Shown piece after piece: positions 53,115 through 62,701 of a stretch of DNA of 64,000 bases; the stretch's first letter is position 1, and each line of letters starts with the position of its first letter. Origin of the DNA: Cognataquiflexum rubidum. Lineage in GTDB: Bacteria > Bacteroidota > Bacteroidia > Cytophagales > Cyclobacteriaceae. The notes beneath the pieces are model-generated. The model was given only the letters and a program-made list of their open reading frames with translations. It was not told the origin of the DNA and ran no database searches. The position numbers were made by a program, and so were the translations under genes. Location of the stretch: assembly GCF_022538115.1 (NCBI RefSeq), contig NZ_JAKZAL010000019.1, positions 37,549 to 101,548 on the forward strand. Direction: 5' to 3'.

Positions 53115-56100
53115 TCAGTGTCTCCCCACCCACTTAAATGCATTCACAAAAGCCTCTATCCATGGACTGACTTCGTCGCTTGATTTGTCGGAAGGATAAT
53201 ATGGCCAATTCCAAGGTTTAAGCGATCTTTCAATATGCGGCATAATCGCCAAGTGCCTGCCGTCTTCGGATACAATTCCAGCTACAGCATAATCAGATCC
53301 GTTAGGATTGCCCGGATAGCCTTCATAGCTGTATGTCATTCCGATTTGGTAAGCCTCTTTCGGTTTTGGCATTTGGAATTTACCTTCTCCATGGGCCACC
53401 CAAACACCCAATCTTTTGCCTGAAAGGGATTTGAACATCACAGATTCATTCTCAGGAACATTCACATTGACAAAGATCGATTCAAACTTATGGCTTGCAT
53501 TGTGAAGCATCTTTGGCTTGACATCATGGTCAGGTGTGACAAGACCAAGCTCAACCATCAGTTGACAACCGTTGCAAACACCCAAACTCAGGGTATCTTT
53601 TCTTGCATAGAAATTGTCCAAGGCCTGTTTCGCTTTTTCATTATAAAGAAATGCTCCGGCCCAACCTTTTGCGGAACCCAATACATCCGAGTTGGAAAAA
53701 CCTCCTACAAAAACGATCATCTGTACATCTTCGAGGTTTTCACGTCCTGCTATCAGGTCTGTCATGTGGACATCTTTCACATCAAAACCTGCCAACCAAA
53801 GTGAATAAGCCATCTCACGGTCGCCGTTGACACCCTTTTCACGGATGATGGCAGCGCGCTTTCCTGAAGCTTCTTTTCTATATGGATTCAACCCAAATGC
53901 GTCCAAAGAACCTTTCCAGTTCTCTCCAAAGCTGTATGCCAATGGCTGCTTTTTATAATTGGTAAACCGCTCCAAAGCAAGTTTGTCCCCGCTTTGCTTT
54001 TTGTCAAGCAAGTAAGATGACTTAAACCAAGTATCTCTCATGCCGGCAACTTCCAATGTCAGATCAATTCCTGACAACTCCACTTTTCCGTCCAAGGTCA
54101 CTTCCGCCAATGAAATATATTCCACACCATGGTTTTCCAAAACGGCTCTTGTCCTTTCCGGATTTGCCACTTGAATCAGCACACCGGGATTTTCGGAAAA
54201 CAAAGCTTTGACAATGTCCTTTTCAGCCAATCTTTCGGTTTTCACTTTCAGACCAACTTCGGTGGATGGGAAGCACATTTCCAACAAAGCAGTAATCATT
54301 CCTCCTGAGGAAATATCATGACCTGCAAGGATTTCGCCCTTTTCAATCAGCTTTTGGATCACCGTAAATGCTTTCGCAAAATATTGGCTGTCCTTCACAT
54401 CCGGGGTATCGTTTCCGATGGTATTCAATACCTGGGCAAAACTGGATCCACCCAATTTGGAGGTGTCTCTTGAAAAATCAATGTAATAAACCTTGCTTCC
54501 CGCAATAGGCTTCAAATCCGGAGAAACAGTCATTTTCGGAGCTGAACACTCCCCTACTGTGGAGATGATGACTGTTCCGGGCGAATAAACCGTCTTGCCT
54601 CCGGGATACTTCTGTGTCATGGAAAGGGAATCTTTTCCGGTCGGCACATTGATTCCCAAAGCAATGGAAAAGTCTGAAATGGCCTCAACAGCGCGGTAAA
54701 GCCTGTCATTTTCTCCGGGATTCTTTGCGGGCCACATCCAATTGGCACTGAGGGAAACCCCAGCCAAACCGTCTGTAATCGGTGCCCAAACCAAGTTGGT
54801 CAAAGATTCGGCGATCGCCAACCTTGATCCTGCCTCAGGATTTGCCAAGGCCGCAACGGGTGCATGCCCGATGGAGGTTGCAATTCCTTTTTCTCCTGTA
54901 AAGTCCAAAGCCATCACTGCCACATTGTTCAAAGGCAATTGGATTTCACCCGTGGTCTGCTGCTTGGCCACTCTTCCCGTGACAGAACGGTCAACTTTAT
55001 TGGTCAACCAATCCTTGCAAGCCACAGCTTCCAATTGCAAAACCTGCTCAATGTATGTTTTCAGCTCGTTGGCTGAGTATTTTGGTTCTTCGTAGTCTGT
55101 CGTTGCCGGAGTATCCTCCAAAATGGTTTTTGGTGAACTTCCAAACATATAGGCCAAATCCCAATCTACAGGCTTCTCGCCCGTTTCAAAATTTTCGAAC
55201 TTGAAATGCATGTCTCCGGTGGTTTCACCTACGACATAGAATGGCGCTCTTTCTCTCTCCGCAATCCGCTGAAGTGTAGCCACATCCTTTTCATGCACCA
55301 CCATTCCCATTCTTTCCTGAGATTCGTTCCCGATTATTTCTTTGGCAGAAAGTGTGGGGTCGCCAACCGGCAATTTATCCAAATGGATTGTTCCTCCTGT
55401 ACTTTCCACCAATTCAGACAGGCAGTTCAAATGCCCTCCAGCTCCGTGGTCATGGATGGAAATGATCGGATTCTCATGAGACTCGGCCATGGCGCGGATC
55501 ACATTGGAAACCCGCTTTTGCATCTCCGGATTGGAACGTTGGATGGCGTTCAACTCTATGGCATTGCTGAATTCCCCTGTATTCACGGAAGAAACCGCTC
55601 CTCCTCCCATCCCGATGCGGTAGTTGTCCCCGCCCATGACGATGATTTTGTCACCCTTGCTAGGTTCGTTTTTCTTGGCGTATTCTTTCCTTGTAAATCC
55701 GACTCCACCTGCCAGCATGATGACTTTGTCAAACCCGTGCGATTTACCATCTTCCTCGTGCTCAAAGGTCAATACCGAACCGCAGATCAAGGGCTGACCG
55801 AATTTGTTTCCAAAATCTGAAGCTCCGTTGGAAGCTTTGATCAGGATATCCATCGGAGTCTGGTAAAGCCATTTCCTTTCGGTTAAGTCTTTTTCCCAAC
55901 TTCTTCCGGCCTCCGACCTTGGATAGGAAGTCATGTAAACAGCAGTTCCCGCCAAAGGAATGGAGGCTGTTCCACCTGCCAACCTGTCCCTGATTTCTCC
56001 GCCGGCGCCGGTAGCTGCACCGTTAAAAGGCTCGACTGTAGTCGGGAAATTATGGGTTTCTGCCTTGAGGGAAATGACAGTTTGGATGGTTTCAGTCTCA

Positions 56101-56795
56101 AAAAAATCCGCTTTATCCTGAGTTTTTGGCGCAAATTGCTGTGCTTTGGGTCCGTCTACAAAAGCCACATTGTCTTTGTAAGCGGATACAATTTTATTGG
56201 GATGTCTTTTGGAAGTCTCTTTGATGAGTTGAAAAAGCGTCTTGTCTTTTTCAACCCCATCAATCACAAAAGTGCCGTTAAAAATCTTGTGGCGGCAATG
56301 CTCTGAATTGACCTGACTGAATCCGAAAACTTCTGAATCTGTGAGAGGTCTGCCCAATAATTTGCTTACTCCTTCAAGGTAATCCACCTCTTCCTGACTA
56401 AGCGCCAAACCTTCTTTTTGGTTGTAGGCTTTGATGTCTGTAACCGGGATGATTCTTTCAGGCAGCAAATGGATATCAAAAATATCCTGATCCAATCCCG
56501 CATATACTTTTTGAAGCATCGGGTCGATGCTGTCATTTTCGGTTATCGGGAAGTATTCTTCCATTCTTTGGATTCCCAAAATCCCCATATTGACCGTGAT
56601 TTCTACCGCATTGGTAGACCAAGGCGTGATCATTTCCTTTCTAGGTCCGGCAAACTTCCCGGAGACTTTATCAGTCCCGATCAAATTGGACTCGCCAAAG
56701 AGCCAATTCAGTTTGTCAATATCTTGTTGAGGGAGAGGGTTTTTGGCCTGAACAGCATAAATCAGGGCTTTGGGAGATTGGAAAAAGAGGATCAT
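53115..56795 (-). CDS. purL: Phosphoribosylformylglycinamidine synthase (large, single-chain)
   Basis: Converts FGAR to FGAM in the fourth step of purine synthesis, using glutamine and ATP. The 1226-residue chain combines the N-terminal adaptor, the duplicated AIR-synthase-like halves and a C-terminal glutamine amidotransferase. Motifs: ETHNFPTTVEPFNGAATGAGG, MGGGAVSS, DHGAGGHLN, GKDSLSMTQKYPGG; the amidotransferase has VGGFSNSDVLGSAKGWA, catalytic Cys in GVCNGCQLM, and a final His in IMPHIERSLKP. Residues FGFSQVNSEHCRHKIF are a family hallmark. It is monocistronic. A purine-rich repeat tract lies 75 nt upstream. Confidence 0.96.
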   Translation of the reverse strand: MILFFQSPKALIYAVQAKNPLPQQDIDKLNWLFGESNLIGTDKVSGKFAGPRKEMITPWSTNAVEITVNMGILGIQRMEEYFPITENDSIDPMLQKVYAGLDQDIFDIHLLPERIIPVTDIKAYNQKEGLALSQEEVDYLEGVSKLLGRPLTDSEVFGFSQVNSEHCRHKIFNGTFVIDGVEKDKTLFQLIKETSKRHPNKIVSAYKDNVAFVDGPKAQQFAPKTQDKADFFETETIQTVISLKAETHNFPTTVEPFNGAATGAGGEIRDRLAGGTASIPLAGTAVYMTSYPRSEAGRSWEKDLTERKWLYQTPMDILIKASNGASDFGNKFGQPLICGSVLTFEHEEDGKSHGFDKVIMLAGGVGFTRKEYAKKNEPSKGDKIIVMGGDNYRIGMGGGAVSSVNTGEFSNAIELNAIQRSNPEMQKRVSNVIRAMAESHENPIISIHDHGAGGHLNCLSELVESTGGTIHLDKLPVGDPTLSAKEIIGNESQERMGMVVHEKDVATLQRIAERERAPFYVVGETTGDMHFKFENFETGEKPVDWDLAYMFGSSPKTILEDTPATTDYEEPKYSANELKTYIEQVLQLEAVACKDWLTNKVDRSVTGRVAKQQTTGEIQLPLNNVAVMALDFTGEKGIATSIGHAPVAALANPEAGSRLAIAESLTNLVWAPITDGLAGVSLSANWMWPAKNPGENDRLYRAVEAISDFSIALGINVPTGKDSLSMTQKYPGGKTVYSPGTVIISTVGECSAPKMTVSPDLKPIAGSKVYYIDFSRDTSKLGGSSFAQVLNTIGNDTPDVKDSQYFAKAFTVIQKLIEKGEILAGHDISSGGMITALLEMCFPSTEVGLKVKTERLAEKDIVKALFSENPGVLIQVANPERTRAVLENHGVEYISLAEVTLDGKVELSGIDLTLEVAGMRDTWFKSSYLLDKKQSGDKLALERFTNYKKQPLAYSFGENWKGSLDAFGLNPYRKEASGKRAAIIREKGVNGDREMAYSLWLAGFDVKDVHMTDLIAGRENLEDVQMIVFVGGFSNSDVLGSAKGWAGAFLYNEKAKQALDNFYARKDTLSLGVCNGCQLMVELGLVTPDHDVKPKMLHNASHKFESIFVNVNVPENESVMFKSLSGKRLGVWVAHGEGKFQMPKPKEAYQIGMTYSYEGYPGNPNGSDYAVAGIVSEDGRHLAIMPHIERSLKPWNWPYYPSDKSSDEVSPWIEAFVNAFKWVGRH

Positions 56796-56869
56796 GAGCG
56801 TTTTTTGGAGCCTTTTTTAAGAAGGCACAAAGGTAAACAATTGGGTCAAAAGATTAAAGGAATGTTTTA

Positions 56870-56970
56870 AAGGATGAGGGATGAAGGATAAGGGGGTGGA
56901 AAGTAAATGGTAGAAGGTGAGAGGTAAAAGGGAAAAGGATGAGGGAGGAAGGATAAAGGTTGAAGGAGAT
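56870..56970. repeat. Purine-rich imperfect tandem repeat (GGATGAGGGA-like)
   Basis: Units such as GGATGAGGGATGAAGGATAA and GGATGAGGGAGGAAGGATAA repeat around a central GGTGAGAGG. One strand is almost all purine. The tract lies 75 nt upstream of the purL start. The remainder of 56796-57216 contains only the terminator below. Confidence 0.6.
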
Positions 56971-57122
56971 TTTATTGGGAAAAAAGATTTGCCTTTCGTT
57001 TCAGATGGTTTTTGGGTTTTATGTTAAAGATATCCAGATTTCTGAGGGAAAGAAAAGAGAAAAAATTTCTGATCCATTTAATAGCCGTTTCTCCCAGCGG
57101 ATGTCAGTCAACGGCGATTAGC

Positions 57123-57164
57123 AAAAAGCCCTGATCGATGAATGCATCAATCAGGGCTTTTTTA
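57123..57164 (-). terminator. Strong bidirectional terminator
   Basis: AAAAAGCCCTGAT (57123-57136) pairs with ATCAGGGCTTTTTT (57150-57163). T-runs on both strands make it symmetrical. It lies about 53 nt after the serine-hydrolase stop codon. Confidence 0.85.
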
Positions 57165-57216
57165 TGGGCTTTCGGCTAGTGGGCTAAATGTTGTGGCCAG
57201 TGCCTTTTGATAGCTA

Positions 57217-58695
57217 TTATTCGTTCATTTTCTTTAACTCGGTTCCAAAACCTAATGTATAACCAATTACTTTACCTTGGGCATCCTTTTTAAACGTAAT
57301 TGTTTCTCCAACCTCTTTATAGCGAGGTGCAGTTATGATTTTGAAATTATTTTCTGAAATGGGTTCCAATACCATAGCACCATTCTTCGGGTCCGCGGAA
57401 TAAGGAGTGATAATTTTTAAACTACCATCAACAAAAATGACATACGATTCAGACCATATATTTTCATACATCCCTTCAAATTCCTTAAAATTTTGTATAT
57501 CATCGGTTTGAATTGGTACAGTCAAGGCATTTTTAATAGCTGGAGTTAACCATTCATATATCCTTTCTGAAACACTCCACGGTGTGCCTTGATGTGCCTC
57601 ACCGTCTATTGAGTTTATACAGACGATAACACCCAATTTTTCTTTAGGATTAATGGTAGAAGATGTCCTGTATCCAATTTGTAGGCCGCTTGCACCAATA
57701 AGTTGGTCTATTCCTTTCTGATAAATGCTAAACCCTAAGCCCCAACGCCAATCTTCATCAATGAAATGCGTCCGGTACATTTCCTTAAGTGTATTTGGGC
57801 TAAGAATTTCAGTTTTGTTTTGATACAGCAGCCTCATTTGCCAAGAAATAAATTTGGATAAATCTGTAACAGAAGAAGATAATCCAGCCATTGGAGCAGT
57901 CGCTCTCGCGTCAACGTAGCCAAATTTCTCTCTTTGTCCATTTGATAATATTCTACCATAACCAACTGCTAAAGTTGATTGATAGTCTTCGTCCTGAATA
58001 ACTTTGGTAGATGACATATTTAAGGGTAACAAAATTCTTTCAGTAATAAAGTCGCTATAGGTTTTTCCAGAAACAGCCTCTATAATCTCTCCAAGAAGGG
58101 TATAGCCATTGTTTGAGTATTTCCATTTGGTGTAAGGCGAATACACAAATTCTAATTGTGTGTTTGCTAATTTTCTAAATTCTTCTTGCGTTGGGAAATT
58201 AAAATCTGTCCAAGATGTCGAAATATCACGAGACATTCCCGATGAATGTGTCAATAACTGACGAATAGTAATAGGCGGATCACTTTCATTTAACTGCTTT
58301 AACTTCAACCAAGTAAGATACTTCTCAATTGGTTCATCAAGATTCAGTTTCCCCTCGTCTCTCAATATCATAATCCCAATTGCAGTAAATATTTTGGATT
58401 GAGAAGCAATCCGATACCTCGTTTCAGCAGTGGATAATATTTTCTTATCAGTATCTGCATATCCAAATCCTTTTTGATATATCAATTCTCCGTCGTAAAC
58501 AATTCCTACTGAAACACCAGGAATCTTCCCGTAACGTATTTGGGTTTGTAGCCAAGTCTCGAGTAATTGAATGTTTGAAGCAACATTAAGGTTGTTAGTT
58601 ATTTTTTCTGTTTGTTGTCCATTTGACACAAATGGGCTTAATATGAACCAAAACATTAAGCCGATACGAATTTTATCAATACTCCTTTGTTTCAT
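57217..58695 (-). CDS. Secreted serine hydrolase (class C beta-lactamase family)
   Basis: A 492-residue periplasmic protein with a signal peptide ending SNGQ. It has the serine-type SxxK motif as SQSK (nucleophile and general base), the tyrosine motif YSN (in KYSNNGYTLLGE) and an HxG-like element further on. That set is typical of the beta-lactamase/D-Ala-D-Ala-carboxypeptidase (class C, AmpC-like) superfamily, which includes esterases and peptidases. A C-terminal extension (about 385-492) with SYVIFVDGSLKI and IGYTLGFGTELK forms a lipocalin-like domain found in many Bacteroidota members. Start chosen at 58695; a start 27 residues upstream would precede the signal peptide. Confidence 0.85.
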   Translation of the reverse strand: MKQRSIDKIRIGLMFWFILSPFVSNGQQTEKITNNLNVASNIQLLETWLQTQIRYGKIPGVSVGIVYDGELIYQKGFGYADTDKKILSTAETRYRIASQSKIFTAIGIMILRDEGKLNLDEPIEKYLTWLKLKQLNESDPPITIRQLLTHSSGMSRDISTSWTDFNFPTQEEFRKLANTQLEFVYSPYTKWKYSNNGYTLLGEIIEAVSGKTYSDFITERILLPLNMSSTKVIQDEDYQSTLAVGYGRILSNGQREKFGYVDARATAPMAGLSSSVTDLSKFISWQMRLLYQNKTEILSPNTLKEMYRTHFIDEDWRWGLGFSIYQKGIDQLIGASGLQIGYRTSSTINPKEKLGVIVCINSIDGEAHQGTPWSVSERIYEWLTPAIKNALTVPIQTDDIQNFKEFEGMYENIWSESYVIFVDGSLKIITPYSADPKNGAMVLEPISENNFKIITAPRYKEVGETITFKKDAQGKVIGYTLGFGTELKKMNE

Positions 58696-58906
58696 ATTTT
58701 TTATCGTTTTGTCTTTTCGATTGGAATGCCTTTTGTCATTGGCCACTACAGTCCGCAGCCAAGAAACGTGGGGCATTTCGGAGCGATTAGTTGTCCACCG
58801 TATGTAAAGTTAATTCGGGGAACAAACCTTTCGGAAACCACTGACTGCCCTATGTTTTCTTAGGTGATGTTATAGGGGGTTTTCCTGCTTTCGGTCAAGT
58901 CACTAG

Positions 58907-59212
58907 TTAAATTTTTATATTTAATTCAAGTTTTCCGCCAAAACCAAGTTCTATGATTTTTTGGAGTGTTGAAATTCGAGCTTCCTTAATGTTATTCTCG
59001 ATTTTTGAAATGTATGATTTTGTTGTTCCAACTTTTTCTGCAAGTTGTTCCTGTGTCATTCCCATTTCAACACGGGTATCATGAATTAAAGCCCCTATTT
59101 TGAATGCTTCATAACCTGCTTCCAGTTCGTCACGCTCCTTTGTCCCACGTTTGCCGAAGTTCTTATCTTTAAACTCCTCAAGAGTCATTAAATTTTTATT
59201 TTTCGCTTTCAT
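58907..59212 (-). CDS. HigA-like XRE antitoxin
   Basis: A 101-residue antitoxin. An N-terminal part (LEEFKDKNFGKRGTKERDEL) contacts the toxin in related systems. The XRE helix-turn-helix is MGMTQEQLAEKVGTTKSYIS followed by IENNIKEARISTLQKI. It starts within the 3' end of the toxin gene (17-nt overlap) and is the second gene of the operon. It probably represses the promoter together with the toxin. It appears intact. Confidence 0.88.
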   Translation of the reverse strand: MKAKNKNLMTLEEFKDKNFGKRGTKERDELEAGYEAFKIGALIHDTRVEMGMTQEQLAEKVGTTKSYISKIENNIKEARISTLQKIIELGFGGKLELNIKI

Positions 59213-59543
59213 ATTCTGCTTTTATATTAAGTGCCTTTTCTATTTCTTTCTTCGGTGTCTTTTGTGTTTTCTTTTGAAAACCATTCGCTAAAACAACCAA
59301 TTTTCCTTGGTCAAAAAAACAAAAAATCCTAAAAATGTCGCTTCCAAGTTGAACTCGAATTTCAAAAAGCCCATCTGTATTCTCTATGTGTTTGAGATAT
59401 GTTTCTGGAACTCTTTGTAAATCCTCAACCAAGTCAAAAGTCCAAACAATTTTCGCCTTTACTTTTTTACTTTGTTTGGAAAAGAAGTGTTGAAAGTAGT
59501 TCTTGTAAAATGTTATCTTTCTATGTTTCTGATTTTTGTCCAC
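59196..59543 (-). CDS. HigB/Gp49-like RelE-superfamily toxin
   Basis: A 115-residue toxin with the phage Gp49/HigB (PF05973-like) pattern: IVWTFDLVEDLQRVPETYLK, GLFEIRVQLGSDIFRIFCFF, LVVLANGFQKKTQKTPKKEI. These proteins cleave mRNA on the ribosome. A basic C-terminus (KKTQKTPKKE) is typical. The first codon is GTG (59541-59543), followed by DKNQKHRK; the earliest ATG lies well inside the fold. The pair is preceded by 400 bp containing a repeat and the Fic operator. Confidence 0.88.
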   Translation of the reverse strand: MDKNQKHRKITFYKNYFQHFFSKQSKKVKAKIVWTFDLVEDLQRVPETYLKHIENTDGLFEIRVQLGSDIFRIFCFFDQGKLVVLANGFQKKTQKTPKKEIEKALNIKAEYESEK

Positions 59544-59780
59544 AGTACGAAATTACAAAGGTTTCCCTATAGTGAAACATAAAAGTTGATTTATTTTTCG
59601 TAAAATGACCTATAAATGGGGTTCTATAAATTGCATTTAACAATTTCCTTCAAGCAGCCATTGCGGATATTTTTCAATTATTTAAACTTAATCTCTTTTA
59701 GTTAGATATCCAATCCCTATAAATACCCTTTGATATTTATATAGACTTCGAATTCGATCAATTAATATAAAGACTCGGTT

Positions 59781-59841
59781 TTTCTCTTTGCGGCTTGGCG
59801 GGAAACAAGAACGATCCTGCTTCTGGAGAAGCAGGATAACT
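59781..59841. repeat. Hairpin-containing repeat, copy 1
   Basis: TCTTTGCGGCTTGGCGGGAA is followed by the hairpin CCTGCTTCT-GGAG-AAGCAGG and ATAAC. The same order recurs at 62414-62477. Bases 59544-59780 contain no recognisable gene. Confidence 0.6.
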
Positions 59842-59867
59842 GAAGGAAAATAGAAAACTGAAAATTC

Positions 59868-59927
59868 TTGCCGATATCGGCAAAAAATGATCTATTTTAC
59901 AAAAATAAAATATTTCTTTGCCGATAA
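59868..59927 (+). promoter_or_regulatory. Palindromic operator and half-site upstream of the Fic gene
   Basis: TTGCCGATATCGGCAA (59868-59883) is an exact 16-bp palindrome. The half-site TTGCCGATAA recurs at 59918-59927, centred 50 bp from it and 21 bp before the start codon. Placement suits repression by the HTH domain of the Fic protein. Confidence 0.6.
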
Positions 59928-59947
59928 CTGTTTAGATCAACACTTAC

Positions 59948-60841
59948 ATGCGATACATTTCAGTCAAGGAATTTGTCAAAAAATGGAATATTCCTGAAAG
60001 GACAGTCAGGCATTATTGTACTTCAGGTAAAATTAAAGGGGCTTTTCTTACAGGTAAAACATGGAATATCCCTGAAGATGCGGTTTTGACCGAAAAAAAT
60101 AAGGATAAAAAACCCACTGACAACCCATTGCTTGATCGGTTGAAAGCAGAAAAAGGAATGAAATTAAAAGGTGGAATTTACCACCGCACCCAGATTGACC
60201 TGACTTACAACTCAAATAAAATTGAAGGCAGCAAACTATCGCATGATCAGACTAGGTTTATTTTTGATACGAATACAATAGGAGTTTCTGATCAAAACAT
60301 CAATGTTGATGACATCATAGAGACCATTAACCATTTTCGAAGCATTGATTTCATCATCGAAAAGGCAAAGTCCAAACTGACTGAATCAATGATTAAGGAA
60401 TTGCATTTTTTGATAAAATCGGGAACTTCCGACAGTAGTAAAGATTGGTTTAATGTTGGCAAATACAAACTCCTTCCCAATGAGGTTGGGGGCAATGAGA
60501 CCTGCCACCCAAAAGAGGTAGGGAATGAAATGAAGAAATTACTCCATGACTACCACCAATTAGAAAGAAAATCCCTAGAAGACATCTTAAATTTTCACCA
60601 TAGGTTTGAGGTGATTCATCCCTTTCAGGATGGAAATGGACGGGTAGGAAGATTAATCATGTTTAAAGAATGTCTAGCTAATGGCATTGTACCCTTTATC
60701 ATATCCGACGAATTGAAACTTTTTAATTACAGAGGTTTACAGGAATGGAATCAGGTAAGGGAATATCTGTTGGACACCTGTCTCACAGCCCAAGATCAAT
60801 ATAAAATCCTTCTGAAATACTTTGAGATAGATTTTGAATAA
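59948..60841 (+). CDS. HTH-Fic AMP-transferase with inhibitory motif
   Basis: A 297-residue protein with an N-terminal DNA-binding domain (1-55, ERTVRHYCTSGKIKGAFL is the helix-turn-helix). The Fic core motif is complete: H224-PF-x-DGNGR-xGR. The inhibitory motif SNKIEG (S89-x3-E93-G94) lies N-terminal, so it is a class II-type, self-inhibited Fic protein that transfers AMP (or another nucleotide) to a target. The HTH and the palindrome upstream suggest autoregulation. The target is unknown. Confidence 0.9.
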   Translation: MRYISVKEFVKKWNIPERTVRHYCTSGKIKGAFLTGKTWNIPEDAVLTEKNKDKKPTDNPLLDRLKAEKGMKLKGGIYHRTQIDLTYNSNKIEGSKLSHDQTRFIFDTNTIGVSDQNINVDDIIETINHFRSIDFIIEKAKSKLTESMIKELHFLIKSGTSDSSKDWFNVGKYKLLPNEVGGNETCHPKEVGNEMKKLLHDYHQLERKSLEDILNFHHRFEVIHPFQDGNGRVGRLIMFKECLANGIVPFIISDELKLFNYRGLQEWNQVREYLLDTCLTAQDQYKILLKYFEIDFE

Positions 60842-60846
60842 GTGGC

Positions 60847-61695
60847 TCAAACCAATAACTCCTGCTTGACCTCCACGACCCCAAAAGTCCTTTCGGGTGC
60901 TTTGGTATCCAATTCATAAAACCCGGTTGGGGTCAGATTGGTAAAATACTTGTAATCCTTAGCCAAATGCTGGTAATCGTAGTACCCACAGGCCAAGGCG
61001 ATACTCAACCAATCCAAATGTGGATTGGCGTTTTTCATAAAAAATGCTTTTTCAAAACGGACAACCTTATCGAAAAGCTTTGGGCCAATCCCGGTTCTTT
61101 CGGTAAATCTCCGCTGAAACTGCCTGTTGCTCAGACAGGAATCGGCAGCAAGTTTGTCCATAGAAAGCGATCGGTTTTGGTTCAAAATTACAGCACTCAC
61201 CTTATCTATTCCCTGCAAACTGTATTTTGGCCGTCTGATAAGTCTTTCCAAAAACAATTCAGCAATTCGGATTACCTCTTCCACACCATCAGTGTTGCAC
61301 ATCTGTTCATGCACCATCCTGATTTCTTTTCCCCAAACATCCTCGGCATCTATAAAAGTATTGGTAAGCTCTTGCGCCGGAATCCCTGTCAGCAAATAAA
61401 GCGCGCTCGGTTGCAGTACAATTTGGACTGCCCAAAAATCCCTGCCATTATATCTTTTTGTAACAACAGTATGCTGACCGTTGATTGTACACCTTGGATG
61501 TGATGTAAGCTGATTCTGATCCAGATAACCAATGTCTTGCAAGTCCCTCAAGTAAAATACCAGACAGGTTTCAGGGCGGGGAGAATACATTTTGCATGGA
61601 ACAATCTCCCCTGCCCCGAATTCAAATCTTATAACCTGGTGCTTCCTGACATAATCTCTCAAAGAAGGACTGGGCAAAAAATCCCTAAGTATCAT
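60847..61695 (-). CDS. AraC-family transcriptional regulator
   Basis: A 282-residue regulator. The N-terminal part (1-150) looks like the DUF6597-type ligand/sensor domain (VRKHQVIRFEFGAGEIVPCK). The C-terminal AraC domain (about 165-265) has two helix-turn-helix units: MDKLAADSCLSNRQFQRRF and IALACGYYDYQHLAKDYKYF. It is the second gene after the cupin gene (6-nt gap), so it probably regulates that gene and itself. The effector is unknown. It converges on the Fic gene. Confidence 0.88.
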   Translation of the reverse strand: MILRDFLPSPSLRDYVRKHQVIRFEFGAGEIVPCKMYSPRPETCLVFYLRDLQDIGYLDQNQLTSHPRCTINGQHTVVTKRYNGRDFWAVQIVLQPSALYLLTGIPAQELTNTFIDAEDVWGKEIRMVHEQMCNTDGVEEVIRIAELFLERLIRRPKYSLQGIDKVSAVILNQNRSLSMDKLAADSCLSNRQFQRRFTERTGIGPKLFDKVVRFEKAFFMKNANPHLDWLSIALACGYYDYQHLAKDYKYFTNLTPTGFYELDTKAPERTFGVVEVKQELLV

Positions 61696-61701
61696 TTGTA
61701 T

Positions 61702-62256
61702 TTATTTTAACGTTAATGGCGGCCCGACATTTTTGATTCCATGGGCCAAGGAAATTTTTTGCGCTTCCTCCTCTGTTGGAGGTCTCCCAAGGTCATTCAT
61801 GGTTTGGAAAAATTCCTCCATTTTGAAAGCAGGCTGCAGGATATAGAACAACTTGCCCTTATCCGAAGTCTGAATCCATGTATGTGGAATATTCCTTGGC
61901 AGAAAAATGGTATCTCCTGCTTTGAGTTGATGCTGGCTGTCTCCCAACTGGAAGAGGTACTCTCCTTCTACTACATAAAAAACCTCATCCTGCTCCAAGT
62001 GAACATGAAGCGAGGGTCCGGTTTTTTCCACTCCAATATACTCAAATGCTGACATTTGTCCACCTGTATCTTTGGAGGAAATTTTGAGGTCATTGGGATT
62101 GATTCCTCTGAAAGGTGTATGCTTCCCGAATCTCGCCTCACCGGATTTGACCAAAAATCCGTTTTTTACTTCATTTTTTGAAAAAGGAAATGCCATCAGA
62201 TCTGACCCGAAGGCAGCAAGCGCAGCAGTAGTGACAATAAATTTTCTCCGTTCCAT
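61702..62256 (-). CDS. Tat-exported cupin protein
   Basis: A 184-residue protein beginning with a twin-arginine-type signal (ERRKFIVTT followed by a hydrophobic core and AFG). The cupin_2 barrel (70-160) shows metal-binding His/Glu positions HVHLEQDEVFYVVEG and GDTIFLPRNIPHTW. No transferase or isomerase partner is visible, so its activity (dioxygenase, isomerase or binding) is open. It is cotranscribed with the AraC regulator. Confidence 0.82.
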   Translation of the reverse strand: MERRKFIVTTAALAAFGSDLMAFPFSKNEVKNGFLVKSGEARFGKHTPFRGINPNDLKISSKDTGGQMSAFEYIGVEKTGPSLHVHLEQDEVFYVVEGEYLFQLGDSQHQLKAGDTIFLPRNIPHTWIQTSDKGKLFYILQPAFKMEEFFQTMNDLGRPPTEEEAQKISLAHGIKNVGPPLTLK

Positions 62257-62413
62257 AATTATTGTGGTTAAAGGTTATGGACAAAAATACCCTGAACCAA
62301 GATCAGGATGCTGGTAAAAATCGGACGTTTTTACTTTAGAAAAACATCCACCAAAATGCCTTTCAATCTTCCTGATCAATAATAGCCAAAGCAGGAAATT
62401 AGTGTTTTTCATT

Positions 62414-62477
62414 TGCCCCTTCGCGCCTTCGCGGGAATAAAAAAGGAATCCAGCTTCTGGAGAAGCAGGATAACAGG
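62414..62477. repeat. Hairpin-containing repeat, copy 2
   Basis: TTCGCGCCTTCGCGGGAATA is followed by the hairpin CCAGCTTCT-GGAG-AAGCAGG and ATAAC. Two further short words of the CTTCGTGTCTCTGTGGG type follow at 62487-62553. The remaining bases of 62257-62701 hold no gene. Confidence 0.6.
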
Positions 62478-62701
62478 AAAACTTTTCTTAGTGGCTTCGT
62501 GTCTCTGTGGGCTATATTGTTTCTTGTTTTGCGTCTTCGCGGCTCTGCGTGAGTTAAGATCATAGTGCTTTCCTCCCAAAAAAAGCCTACCTTTGTCCCA
62601 CTTTGTAAAAAAGCACGGCAAGTTGTAAGCCGCTTTTAATAAATCTCCCCGCTGATACAGAACATACAACATCTCCATCGGCCCAATTACACTCAGCCAA
62701 C

